Positions 6,950 to 15,238 are shown, counted from the first letter of the stretch. The stretch is DNA of 25,631 nucleotides from JBMNRY01 sp050944915 (GCA_050944915.1 JBMNRY010000019.1:1-25631), one strand, 5' to 3'. Notes: generated from the sequence alone by a model not told the origin. Program-made: numbers and translations.

Positions 6950-9445
6950 CTAACGACCACAACATCGTTTATATTTCTTCCCACTGCCGCAGGGACAGGG
7001 GTCATTGCGTCCCGCCTTTTGGGCAACCTGACGGGGTCTCCCAGGGCCGGAATCCCGGTTGGTAAAGGTTTGCTGGGGTCTTGGGGCCGGCATCTCCCCT
7101 TCTTGCACCAGGCGGACCCGGAACATCAGACGGATGCAATCCTCCCTGATGGCCTCGATCATCCCTTGGAACAATTCGAAGGCTTCGAATTTGTATTCCA
7201 ACAAGGGATCCCGCTGGCCGTAGGCCCGCAGGCCGATCCCTTCCCGCAAACCGTCCATGGTTCGCAAATGCTCCATCCATTTGCTGTCGATGACCCGCAA
7301 AAGGACGATCCGCTCCATCTGGCGCATCTGCTCGGAGCCGATTTCTTCCTCCCGCCGGCGGTAGGCATCGTTGATCGCGGTCTCGATCTTTTCCCTGATT
7401 TCTTCCGTAGTGTGGCCGGCCAGTTCTTCCCCCTTCAAGGACCAAGGGGCGATCAAATCACTGACCCGTTCGGCCAGACCTTGGAGATCCCAATCATCTT
7501 CATCTAATTTTTCATCGGCATAGGCGGCGGCTAAATCGGCGGCCAGCTGTTGGATCATCTCCTTGATCACCGGCTCCATATCTTCCTCGGCTAAGACCTG
7601 CCGCCGTTGGGCATAGATGACTTCCCGCTGTTTGTTCATCACATCGTCGTATTCTAGAACCTGTTTCCGCATATCGAAGTGGAGGGCTTCCACCTTCTTT
7701 TGGGCCGATTCGATGATCTTTGTGATCTGGGGCGATTCGATAGGCTGATCATCTTCCCAACCGACCCGCTCCATGAGCCCGGTGATCCGCTCGGAGCCGA
7801 AAAGCCGCATCAGATCGTCTTCCAGGGACACGTAAAAGCGGGAGGAGCCGGGATCTCCCTGCCGCCCCGCCCGACCCCGCAGCTGGTTATCGATGCGGCG
7901 GCTTTCATGGCGCTCAGTCCCGATGATGTGCAGACCCCCTAACTGGGCTACACCTTCCCCAAGGACGATATCGGTACCCCGGCCCGCCATATTGGTGGCG
8001 ATGGTCACCGCCCCCGGCTGACCGGCATCTTTAATGATCTCCGCTTCCCGCTCGTGATGTTTCGCGTTGAGGACCTGATGGGGAACACCTTTAGTTTTCA
8101 GGATTCTGCTCAACTGCTCCGACTTTTCGATGGAGACCGTCCCCACTAGGACGGGACGACCTACCCCATGGGCTTCCAAGATATCGTCGATGACCGCGTT
8201 TAATTTGCCCTTTTCCGTTTTGAAGACCACATCGGGGTGATCGGTGCGGATCATCGGTTTATTGGTCGGGATGACCACCACATCCATACCGTAAATCCGG
8301 CGAAACTCCGCCTCTTCCGTGGCTGCGGTACCGGTCATCCCCGCTAGTTTATCGTACATGCGAAAATAGTTTTGGAAGGTGATGGAAGCTAGGGTTTGGT
8401 TTTCCCGTTCCACCCTGACTCCTTCCTTGGCTTCGATGGCTTGGTGGAGGCCGTCGGAATAACGGCGGCCGGGCATCAACCGACCGGTGAATTCGTCGAC
8501 GATGATCACTTGACCCTCTTTGACCACATAATCCCGATCCCGTTTGAACAAGGTATGGGCCCGCAGGGCCTGCTGGACGTAATGGGTCAACTCGAAATGG
8601 CGTTGGTCGTGGATATCGTCCAAACCTAGCAGGCGCTCCATTTTGGCCCAACCGGCTTCCGTCAAGGCCACCGACCGGGCCTTTTCATCGACGGTATAAT
8701 CTTCTTCCACTTTAAGCCTGGGGACCAACTGGGCAAAATGTTTATAAAGCTCCGTCGACTTTTCCCCGGGACCGGAAATGATCAAGGGTGTCCGGGCTTC
8801 GTCGATGAGGATGGAGTCCACTTCGTCGATGATGGCGTAATGGAGCTCCCGCTGAACCATCTGGTCCCCATCGAGGACCATATTATCCCGCAGATAATCG
8901 AAACCGAATTCATTATTGGTGCCGTAGGTAATATCGGCTTGGTAGGCTGCTTTCCGCTCTTGGTAATCGAGGCCGTGGACTAGGGCCGCTACTTCTAACC
9001 CTAGGAATCGATAGATCGCGCCCATCCACTGGGCATCCCGCTGGGCTAAGTAGTCGTTGACGGTGACCACATGGACCCCCCGACCGGCCAGGGCGTTTAA
9101 GTAGACGGGGCAGGTAGCCGCTAGGGTTTTCCCTTCCCCTGTTTTCATTTCCGCGATGCGGCCTTCATGGAGGACGATGCCCCCCATAAGTTGAACATCG
9201 TAATGGCGTTGACCTAAGGTCCGCCAGGCGGCCTCCCGGACGACGGCGAAGGCCTCGGGTAAAATGGCTTCTAAATCGGCGCCCTGGGCCAAACGCTCCT
9301 TAAACCGGCCCGTCATAACCTGGAGTTCTCCATCAGATAAAGCCCTGATTTCCGGTTCCAGGGCGTTAATGGCCTCAACCCGCTGGGTCAGCCTTTTGAT
9401 TTCTTTTTTATTCGGGTCCAATAACTGCTTGAAAAAACCCAGCAT
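6950..9445 (-). CDS. secA: Preprotein translocase ATPase SecA
   Basis: Motor ATPase that drives unfolded preproteins through SecYEG. 831 residues, normal length. Seen in order: Walker A MKTGEGKTLAA at ~100-110, Walker B and its extension IIDEVDSILIDEARTPLIISGP at ~210, the preprotein cross-linking domain, NBD2 with TNMAGRGTDI and RGRAGRQGD, the helical scaffold/wing region, and a C-terminal zinc motif CPCGSGKKYKRCC that binds lipids or SecB-like partners. Start is ATG at 9445 with SD GAGGAG-TGAGGG. The stop TAG is part of the prfB SD, so the two genes are tightly linked, as in Bacillus. A good promoter lies just upstream. Confidence 0.98.
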   Translation of the reverse strand: MLGFFKQLLDPNKKEIKRLTQRVEAINALEPEIRALSDGELQVMTGRFKERLAQGADLEAILPEAFAVVREAAWRTLGQRHYDVQLMGGIVLHEGRIAEMKTGEGKTLAATCPVYLNALAGRGVHVVTVNDYLAQRDAQWMGAIYRFLGLEVAALVHGLDYQERKAAYQADITYGTNNEFGFDYLRDNMVLDGDQMVQRELHYAIIDEVDSILIDEARTPLIISGPGEKSTELYKHFAQLVPRLKVEEDYTVDEKARSVALTEAGWAKMERLLGLDDIHDQRHFELTHYVQQALRAHTLFKRDRDYVVKEGQVIIVDEFTGRLMPGRRYSDGLHQAIEAKEGVRVERENQTLASITFQNYFRMYDKLAGMTGTAATEEAEFRRIYGMDVVVIPTNKPMIRTDHPDVVFKTEKGKLNAVIDDILEAHGVGRPVLVGTVSIEKSEQLSRILKTKGVPHQVLNAKHHEREAEIIKDAGQPGAVTIATNMAGRGTDIVLGEGVAQLGGLHIIGTERHESRRIDNQLRGRAGRQGDPGSSRFYVSLEDDLMRLFGSERITGLMERVGWEDDQPIESPQITKIIESAQKKVEALHFDMRKQVLEYDDVMNKQREVIYAQRRQVLAEEDMEPVIKEMIQQLAADLAAAYADEKLDEDDWDLQGLAERVSDLIAPWSLKGEELAGHTTEEIREKIETAINDAYRRREEEIGSEQMRQMERIVLLRVIDSKWMEHLRTMDGLREGIGLRAYGQRDPLLEYKFEAFELFQGMIEAIREDCIRLMFRVRLVQEGEMPAPRPQQTFTNRDSGPGRPRQVAQKAGRNDPCPCGSGKKYKRCCGR

Positions 9446-9473
9446 ACCCTCACTCCTCTAATTGCCTGAGGTT

Positions 9474-9502
9474 ATTATAGCATGACTATCTACGGGCAAC
9501 AA
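9474..9502 (-). promoter_or_regulatory. Predicted sigma-A promoter of secA (extended -10)
   Basis: Minus strand: a weak -35 TTGTTG (9502-9497), a 17-nt spacer, and a perfect TATAAT at 9479-9474 preceded by TGC, i.e. an extended -10 element. Transcription would begin about 20 nt before the secA ATG. It lets the secA-prfB-envelope genes be expressed separately from the sigma-H-driven hpf. Confidence 0.72.
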
Positions 9503-9511
9503 CACGCGACA

Positions 9512-9532
9512 AGGGGAGCTAAAAGCTCCCCT
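9512..9532 (-). terminator. Hairpin after hpf (weak terminator or attenuator)
   Basis: Perfect 9-bp inverted repeat AGGGGAGCT/AGCTCCCCT with a 3-nt loop, 27 nt after the hpf stop. No clear T-run follows on either strand (minus strand continues TTGTCGCG), so it may stabilise the hpf mRNA 3' end or terminate only partly before the secA promoter. Confidence 0.6.
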
Positions 9533-9558
9533 GTCCTTGGTAAATCAATAGGTCAACT

Positions 9559-10089
9559 TTACTCGTACTCTGGTTCGATGAGCCCGTAGTTGCCATCTTT
9601 GCGTTTGTAAATCACATTGACCTCTTCCGTTTCCGCATTGGTGAAGACGAAGAAGTTATGACCGAGCAATTCCATCTGCATTACCGCCTCATCGATAGGC
9701 ATGGGTTTGACGGCGAAACGCTTTGTTTTGACGATCTTACCCAGTTCTTCTTCGGCTTCCCGGGATTCGGTGGCCAGCTCGCCCAATTTGGGTCCAAAGC
9801 GCCGTTGCAATTTGGCTTTGTACTTCCGCAGCTGGCGTAAGAGCTTTTCCACCGCCCCATCGATGGATGCGTACATATCCTCCGTCTGTTCTTCTCCCCG
9901 CAGCAGTAATCCGTTGACTTGGAGCGTAATCTCGACGATGTCCAGCTCCCGTTCGATCCTCATCATTACTTCGCAGGATATTTCGGGGCCATTACCAAAG
10001 AACTTCTCCAGTTTAGCAGTCTTCTTTTCTGCGTAACTGCGCAGGGCTGGAGTGATATCGATGTTCTTGCCGGTGACCACCGTTCTCAT
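9559..10089 (-). CDS. hpf: Ribosome hibernation promoting factor, long form
   Basis: Binds the decoding region of idle ribosomes and, in the long form, dimerises them into 100S particles in stationary phase. 176 residues: an N-terminal beta-alpha-beta domain (VVTGKNIDITPALRSYAEKKTAKLEKFF) to ~100, a charged linker, and a C-terminal dimerisation domain (RFAVKPMPIDEAVMQMELLGHNFFVFTNAET to YGLIEPEYE). Start is ATG at 10089 with SD AGGAGGGG. It stands directly before secA, as yvyD/hpf does in Bacillus. The sigma-H-type promoter upstream fits transition-phase expression, known for the Bacillus homologue. Confidence 0.97.
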   Translation of the reverse strand: MRTVVTGKNIDITPALRSYAEKKTAKLEKFFGNGPEISCEVMMRIERELDIVEITLQVNGLLLRGEEQTEDMYASIDGAVEKLLRQLRKYKAKLQRRFGPKLGELATESREAEEELGKIVKTKRFAVKPMPIDEAVMQMELLGHNFFVFTNAETEEVNVIYKRKDGNYGLIEPEYE

Positions 10090-10129
10090 TAATATCCCCT
10101 CCTAAACTGCTGCGATTAGGTGTGTTTAT

Positions 10130-10158
10130 ATATTCCCCAGCTGGTAGCAAAATCCTCT
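10130..10158 (-). promoter_or_regulatory. Predicted sigma-H promoter of hpf
   Basis: Minus strand: AGAGGATTT at 10158-10150, an 11-nt spacer, then GGGGAATAT at 10138-10130. Both halves match the sigma-H pattern RnAGGAwWW / RnnGAATww with no mismatch. The start site would be about 30-35 nt before the hpf ATG. Sigma-H control of hpf (yvyD) is established in Bacillus subtilis; here it is inferred from sequence only. Confidence 0.78.
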
Positions 10159-10159
10159 A

Positions 10160-10200
10160 CCTTAACTTTCAGTTTAACCAATCCCCCGTAGGTTTTAACC
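10160..10200 (-). repeat. GGTTAAA-like short direct repeats upstream of hpf promoter
   Basis: On the minus strand three similar words, GGTTAAAACC (10200-10191), GGTTAAACTG (10179-10170) and AGTTAAGG (10167-10160), lie just upstream of the sigma-H -35 element. They could be an activator or repressor binding array, or an AT-rich upstream element; I do not recognise the regulator. The rest of the 238-bp hpf/AbrB divergent gap shows no convincing plus-strand promoter. Confidence 0.35.
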
Positions 10201-10327
10201 ATCCTTATCCACCTCCGCCACGAAAGGAAATCACCGTTGGGAGAAGGAAGATTATATCTGGAAAACAAAATTACTGGGAAAAATATGTGCTTTTGCAGCA
10301 ATTTCCCTTCTAGGAGCTGGAGAGTCG

Positions 10328-11398
10328 GTGTTAATTACTTGCGGTAGGCCGCTGCTCTTGGTCTTCCTCGGCACCTTAGGTTGGCAGTTGTTCTTGCGCC
10401 TGCGTCTGCCCGTCCCCGGTCTGTTGGGGGCCATCACCATCATCAGTAGCTTGCGGGCCCTAGGCTTCGATCTAGCCTATTCCCCCCCTTGGTTCAGTCC
10501 CCTAGTCCAAGTGACCATCGGTCTTATCGTCGGGGCCAAGGTGACCCGGGAGACCTTCGGGGAGCTGAAACGGCTCTTCTTACCGGCCTTCCTCATCGCC
10601 TCCTGGTCCATCGGTTTCGTTTTTCTTTTGGGCCATTTCTTAGCCAAAGTCGCGGGGCTGGATACCTATACGGCTTTGTTGGCCGCCAGTATGGGTGGTT
10701 TGGCAGAAATGACAGTCTTAGCCTTAAGCACCGGCGCCGATGTCAGCGTGGTCATCGTCATGCAAACGGTGCGGATGGTGGCCACATCGGCCGTCTTCCC
10801 CTTGATCCTCCACAAATTTATCGTTCCCGAAGAACCGGCGGCAGCAGAGCATCCCCAGGGCGCCAAGGTTGTTCTAAAGCCTTCCCTTAAGGATCTAACA
10901 AAAAAAGTAGGAGGTATCCTACCCTCCTACCTCGTGGCCGCCATCGGCGGCACCTTATGCATCTACTTAGGGATTCCCGCGGGGGCTATGATCGGCGCCC
11001 TTGTGTTCACCGGCGCTGCTTCTTTGTTGGGCTTTCCGGTGAACAATCCAGGGGACGGGGTTTTTGAATTCGTGCTGGTTATCTTAGGCATCGTCATCGC
11101 CGATGATCTCAGCCCCAGCTCCTTCGCGGCCATCCTCTCCGGTGGGTTAGCCGTACCCCTACTATTGACCACGGCTCTAATCTTTTTCAGCTCCTTCGCC
11201 ATGGCCTTCCTCATCCAAAGGATCAGTAAAATGGGGTTCCCCACCTGTTTCTTGGCCGCCGCCCCCGGTGGTTTTTCCGTCATGACTTCCTACGCGATTA
11301 AATACGACCAGGATCCCTTAAGCGTCTCCCTCCTCCACCTCATCAGGCTCATCAGCCTGAAGTTGGTGATCCCCATCGCCTATTTGCTCTGGTCCTGA
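10328..11398 (+). CDS. AbrB family transporter (PF05145-type membrane protein)
   Basis: 356-residue polytopic membrane protein made of two related halves, each with several hydrophobic segments and a Gly-rich re-entrant motif: VTIGLIVGAKVTRETF and AASMGGLAEMTVLALS in the first half, AAIGGTLCIYLGIPAGAMIGALV and AAAPGGFSVMTSYAIKYDQDP in the second. This is the 'AbrB family transporter' (formerly ammonia monooxygenase regulator) group, unrelated to the AbrB transcription factor; substrates are not established. Start is GTG at 10328 after an AGGAG-containing SD. It is the only plus-strand gene between two minus-strand operons and its last 19 bases overlap the end of the P-type ATPase gene. Confidence 0.88.
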   Translation: MLITCGRPLLLVFLGTLGWQLFLRLRLPVPGLLGAITIISSLRALGFDLAYSPPWFSPLVQVTIGLIVGAKVTRETFGELKRLFLPAFLIASWSIGFVFLLGHFLAKVAGLDTYTALLAASMGGLAEMTVLALSTGADVSVVIVMQTVRMVATSAVFPLILHKFIVPEEPAAAEHPQGAKVVLKPSLKDLTKKVGGILPSYLVAAIGGTLCIYLGIPAGAMIGALVFTGAASLLGFPVNNPGDGVFEFVLVILGIVIADDLSPSSFAAILSGGLAVPLLLTTALIFFSSFAMAFLIQRISKMGFPTCFLAAAPGGFSVMTSYAIKYDQDPLSVSLLHLIRLISLKLVIPIAYLLWS

Positions 11399-14094
11399 GC
11401 GAAAGACGACGATAGGAGCTTACCCAACTCAACCAAGGGCAAAGGCAGCAGGGATAGCAAGATAGCTACCAACCAGACCTGCCCTGGGACGGGGACAACG
11501 TCGAAGACGGTTTGGAGGGGTGGGATGGTTAATACCGCCAGCTGGAGCAAGGCCGAAATCAAGACGGCCAAGAACAGCTGGGGATTAGATCCCAACCGCC
11601 GGGAAAAGAGGGACCAGTGCAAGGAACGGGCGTTGAAAGAGTGGACCAACTGGGAGAAGGCCAAAACCATGAAGGCCACCGTTTGGGCCACGGGATAACT
11701 GTAGTTAGTCAGGGCCCAGTTATAGGCTCCCAGGGTCGACCCGCCGATGAGGATACCATGGCGGAGGACCCGCTCCCCTAATCCTTCGGCGAAGATGCCT
11801 TGCTGGGGCGGCCGGGGTGGTCTCTCCATCGTTCCCGCTTCCTCGGGTTCCACACTTAAAGCTAAGGCCGGCAGACCATCGGTGACCAAGTTCACCCAGA
11901 GGATCTGAACGGCAGTCAAGGGACGACCGAGGCCGAAGGCAATGGCGAAGACGATGGTCGTCAACTCCCCTGTATTACAAGACAAGAGATAATGGATGGC
12001 TTTACGGATATTGGCGTAAATGGTCCGCCCTTGGGCTACCGCGGCCACGATGGTGGCGAAATTATCATCGGCCAGGACCAGATCGGCCGCTTCCCTGGCC
12101 ACATCGGTACCCGATTGGCCCATGGCCGCCCCGATATCCGCTGTTTTCAGCGCGGGTGCATCGTTGATGCCGTCGCCGGTCATAGCTACCACATGGCCGT
12201 GGGCCTGGAGGGCTTGAACGATGCGCAGCTTATGGTGGGGCGATACCCGAGCATAAACGCTGACCCGTTCCACCGCCTCCTTCAGTTGGTCATCATCCAT
12301 CTCTTCCAGCTGGGGACCGGTGAGGACTTGGCATTCATCCTCCACCAGACCTACCTGACGGCCGATAGCTAGAGCTGTAGCCGGGAAGTCGCCGGTGATC
12401 ATCACCGGTCGGATCCCCGCCCGTTTACAGCGGTCCACCGCGGCTTTGACTTCCTCCCGAGGCGGATCGAGAAGACCCACCAAGCCCAGGAAGACTAAAT
12501 CCTGTTCCAAATCGTCCCCTTCCAAGGGTTGATCCAAAGGTCGATAGGCGACCACCAGGACCCGATAAGCTTGCTCCGCTAACCCGGCATTGGCTGTCGC
12601 CAGCTCCTCCCGGGCTTCCTCCGTCAGGTCGTGGATCTGCCCATCCCGATAGAAACGGGAACAGCGGGCTAAAACCACATCGGGGGCCCCTTTGGTGAGG
12701 GCCAGATAGGCCGGGCTTTCTCCGCCGGGCAGCTCTCCTTCCCACCGGTGAAGGGTGGTCATCATCTTCCGTTTAGAGCTAAAGGGCACTTCCCCGACCC
12801 GGGGATAGGTGCTCCGTAGATCGTTAATATCAAAGCCTTGTCTTTGGGCCGCGTGGAGAAAGGCCAATTCCGTCGGATCGCCCAAGGCCGGCAGTTGGGC
12901 ATCATTGACCAAAACGCCGTAGCCCAACAGGAACCGTCCTGCCAGGGGCACTTCTTCATCTTGATCTAAAGCATATTCTTGACCGTCCACATGCATCCGA
13001 CACAGGGTCATCTTGTTTTGGGTCAAGGTCCCCGTCTTATCGGAACAAATCACCGTTGCTGTGCCTAGGGTCTCCACCGCCGGGAGTTTGCGGATGATCG
13101 CCTTTTGCTGCTGCATCTTTTGCACACCGAGGGCGAGGGTCACTGTGGCGATGGCCGGTAAACCTTCGGGGATCACCGCTACCGCCAGGCTCACGGAAAC
13201 GACGAACATCTCATAAAGGGGTTCCCCCCGCCAAAGGCCGATGCCGAAAACGATGGCCACCAAAGCTAGCGCGGCGTAGCCTAAATAACTGCTCAGTTGA
13301 CCAAGGCGTTTCTGCAGAGGAGTCGGCGGTGGTGGGGTATGTTTCAGCAGGGCCGCCACCTTCCCTAGTTCGGTGGCCATCCCGGTGCCCACCACTAGGC
13401 CACGACCCCGGCCGGCAACGGCGGTGGTGCCCATGAAGGCCATGTTGGTCCGATCGGCCAAGGGCGGCTCCCCTTCCAGGGGGTCCGTTTGTTTATGCAC
13501 AGGTTCCGCTTCCCCGGTGAGGGCCGCTTCGTTAATCCGTAATTCCGAGGATTCTACCAACCGGACATCCGCGGGAACTTGGGACCCGGCTTCCAGTACG
13601 ATGAGATCTCCAGGGACCAAATCGGCGGCGGGCAAAGCTTGTTCCCTACCTTGCCTGATGACCCGGGCCATAGGTTTAGTTAACTCCTGGAGAGCCTGGA
13701 GGGAAGCCTCGGCTCGACTTTCTTGGATGGCCCCTAAAAGGGCGTTGACGACGACGATGGCCATGATGACCGTCGCGTCGAAGATTTCCCCCAGCAGGCC
13801 GGCGAGGATGGCGGCCACCAACAGAATAAGGACTAAAGGTTCCTTGATCTGGGTCCAAATCCGGGCGAAGAAACTGACCGTTTCCCCTTCCTCCAGCTGG
13901 TTAGGCCCATATTTTTCCAACCGCCTGGCTGCCTCGGCATCGCTTAGACCCTCGGCAGTAGCATCTAAGCGCCGATGGACCTCTTCCGTTCCTAGACCGT
14001 AGGGCGGTTCATCGCTAAAAAAAGAAAAAACTAAGGACCCTTTGTCTCTAGTGTCCTTAGAGGCTGCATGTTTTTTTCCTCTTGATTGTGACAA
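11380..14094 (-). CDS. Calcium-type P-type cation-transporting ATPase (P2A)
   Basis: 904-residue P2-type ATPase that exports a cation, probably Ca2+ (Mn2+ or others possible), using a phospho-Asp intermediate. Seen: cation ATPase N-terminal domain ~36-80, actuator TGEA at 193-196, M4 PEGLP at 309-313, phosphorylation site DKTGTLT with Asp352, nucleotide-site KGAP at 478-481, hinge TGDGINDAP at 639-647, M6 NLVTDGLPALALSVEP, and a C-terminal transmembrane block. The PEGLP plus N..TD pattern is that of SERCA/PMR1-like pumps. The only usable start is TTG at 14094 with SD GGAGTGAG, 7 nt after the csrA stop; no ATG, GTG or TTG follows before the conserved N-terminal domain. A transcription terminator lies inside codons 12-26. 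Confidence 0.93.
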   Translation of the reverse strand: MSQSRGKKHAASKDTRDKGSLVFSFFSDEPPYGLGTEEVHRRLDATAEGLSDAEAARRLEKYGPNQLEEGETVSFFARIWTQIKEPLVLILLVAAILAGLLGEIFDATVIMAIVVVNALLGAIQESRAEASLQALQELTKPMARVIRQGREQALPAADLVPGDLIVLEAGSQVPADVRLVESSELRINEAALTGEAEPVHKQTDPLEGEPPLADRTNMAFMGTTAVAGRGRGLVVGTGMATELGKVAALLKHTPPPPTPLQKRLGQLSSYLGYAALALVAIVFGIGLWRGEPLYEMFVVSVSLAVAVIPEGLPAIATVTLALGVQKMQQQKAIIRKLPAVETLGTATVICSDKTGTLTQNKMTLCRMHVDGQEYALDQDEEVPLAGRFLLGYGVLVNDAQLPALGDPTELAFLHAAQRQGFDINDLRSTYPRVGEVPFSSKRKMMTTLHRWEGELPGGESPAYLALTKGAPDVVLARCSRFYRDGQIHDLTEEAREELATANAGLAEQAYRVLVVAYRPLDQPLEGDDLEQDLVFLGLVGLLDPPREEVKAAVDRCKRAGIRPVMITGDFPATALAIGRQVGLVEDECQVLTGPQLEEMDDDQLKEAVERVSVYARVSPHHKLRIVQALQAHGHVVAMTGDGINDAPALKTADIGAAMGQSGTDVAREAADLVLADDNFATIVAAVAQGRTIYANIRKAIHYLLSCNTGELTTIVFAIAFGLGRPLTAVQILWVNLVTDGLPALALSVEPEEAGTMERPPRPPQQGIFAEGLGERVLRHGILIGGSTLGAYNWALTNYSYPVAQTVAFMVLAFSQLVHSFNARSLHWSLFSRRLGSNPQLFLAVLISALLQLAVLTIPPLQTVFDVVPVPGQVWLVAILLSLLPLPLVELGKLLSSSFAQDQSK
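14017..14060 (-). terminator. Intrinsic terminator inside the ATPase 5' coding region
   Basis: Minus strand: stem CTAAGGAC (14060-14053), 14-nt loop, complementary GTCCTTAG (14038-14031), then T6-C-T7. It is a canonical rho-independent terminator for the flagellar/csrA transcript, yet the ATPase reading frame runs straight through it, coding for the segment around DTRDKGSLVFSFF. Ribosomes started at the TTG would cover the stem, so translation and termination should exclude each other. Confidence 0.82.
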
Positions 14095-14101
14095 TTGGTT
14101 C

Positions 14102-14335
14102 TCACTCCGGTTCTTCCATAATCTGATCCAGGCGGTCTAAGGAAACATCCTTTCCTAGAGCCGCCCGGCGGTTTTCCTCTTGGATCTCCCGGTAGATCTC
14201 TTCCCGATGGACAGAGATCTCTCGGGGGGCGTTAATCCCTATTTTAACTTGATCACCCCTTATTTCCACGACAACGATCTTAATATGGTCACCGATGATG
14301 ATACTCTCATCGACCTTCCTCGTTAAGACAAGCAT
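14102..14335 (-). CDS. csrA: Carbon storage regulator CsrA
   Basis: 77-residue RNA-binding dimer that binds GGA motifs in mRNA leaders; in Bacillus it represses flagellin translation and is titrated by FliW. The sequence MLVLTRKVDESIIIGD, VEIRGDQVKIGINAPREISVHREEIY is standard, and the C-terminal extension is typical of Gram-positive members. Start is ATG at 14335 after AAGGAGG. It follows fliW by 32 nt. In Bacillus hag comes next; here it is the P-type ATPase, whose SD contains GGA and overlaps the csrA stop. Confidence 0.98.
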   Translation of the reverse strand: MLVLTRKVDESIIIGDHIKIVVVEIRGDQVKIGINAPREISVHREEIYREIQEENRRAALGKDVSLDRLDQIMEEPE

Positions 14336-14367
14336 CCACCAGGTCCCTCCTTGGACTAGTGCGGCGA

Positions 14368-14829
14368 CTATCCTGTTTTTCGCTGGGCTTGCGGTAACTG
14401 GGCCAACTCTTCCATGATCTTATGGCGCAATCCGTACTGGCCGTCGGTGAGGACGATCTGTTGCCCGAGGCGGACCCCGGTGTTAATCAAGACGGGAGCC
14501 TGCAAATTGGCCGTCATCGCGGTGACCTCCCCAGGGATGGTCACGATGGCATAGACTTCCACCTCGCTGGCCTCGGTAACCTGCAATTCCCCAAGGGAAC
14601 TGCTGCTCAGTTCCACCCGGTAGTCGGGCCGAAAGCTCCGGGGATCGATGAGGACAAAGGTCAACTCCGGTTCTTCCATAGACTGGAGGTACCGAAAATG
14701 GCTCCCCGGTTTATGCTCCAACAAGACATATTTCTTGTAGTCCTCAAAACCTAGTATGCCCGCAGGAAATTCAATAATTTCATCGACATCCACTTCTAAG
14801 GGACCGAAGCGGCTTGTTTCAATCAGCAT
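14368..14829 (-). CDS. fliW: Flagellar assembly factor FliW
   Basis: 153-residue partner that binds either flagellin or CsrA, coupling flagellin secretion to hag translation. Seen: LIETSRFGPLEVDVDEIIEFPAGILGFEDYKKYVLL at the start, FVLIDPRSFRPDY, VYAIVTIPG and NLQAPVLINTGVRLGQQIVL, all typical. Start is ATG at 14829, SD AGGAGG. It sits between yviE and csrA, the same order as in Bacillus. Confidence 0.97.
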   Translation of the reverse strand: MLIETSRFGPLEVDVDEIIEFPAGILGFEDYKKYVLLEHKPGSHFRYLQSMEEPELTFVLIDPRSFRPDYRVELSSSSLGELQVTEASEVEVYAIVTIPGEVTAMTANLQAPVLINTGVRLGQQIVLTDGQYGLRHKIMEELAQLPQAQRKTG

Positions 14830-14840
14830 GGGCTTTCCTC

Positions 14841-15227
14841 CTATGCGTATGTATCTATCCTGCCTAATTGGACCTCCACATGGCCTGGATAATACTCCAT
14901 GGCCACACTGCCTAATTCCGCTTGGATGGCTACCGGTTCACTGGGCCACACATCGACATTGATCTCCTTTTGGGCCGCCTGGCGCCGGCCTTTAACCCAA
15001 TTATTGTAAGAGCCGCCCCGGGCGAGGAAATCTCCCTGGCGGGCCCAAGCTCGGATCCCTTCCAGACAATCTTGCTTTCCCCGGTCCTCGATCTGGCTCA
15101 TTAATTCCATGGGTCCGGCGAGCCCTATTTCAGCCCACTGTTTTTTCCCATCAATGTAGATCCTAGGATATTCTGTGGAAATTTGCAACCAGGGATCTTG
15201 CCTGGTGATCAGCAACGGCCGGAGCAT
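14841..15227 (-). CDS. yviE: DUF6470 family protein (YviE-like)
   Basis: 128 residues, shorter than Bacillus YviE, with no known biochemical role. Seen: an N-terminal ISTEYPRIYID, the central AWARQGDFLARGG containing hydrophobic and charged residues, and VDVWPSEPVAIQAELGSVAMEYYPGHVEVQ near the end, a repeated beta-like layout usual for the family. No signal peptide or membrane segment. Start is ATG at 15227 after AGGGGG; 11 nt separate it from the flgL stop. The assignment rests on both sequence and position between flgL and fliW. Confidence 0.85.
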   Translation of the reverse strand: MLRPLLITRQDPWLQISTEYPRIYIDGKKQWAEIGLAGPMELMSQIEDRGKQDCLEGIRAWARQGDFLARGGSYNNWVKGRRQAAQKEINVDVWPSEPVAIQAELGSVAMEYYPGHVEVQLGRIDTYA

Positions 15228-15238
15228 GGGCTAACCCC

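Noticed and set aside
10201..10327. Plus-strand sigma-H or sigma-A promoter for the AbrB-family gene
   Set aside because: AAAGGAAAT fits a sigma-H -35 but no GAAT follows at 11-14 nt; TATATC has no -35.
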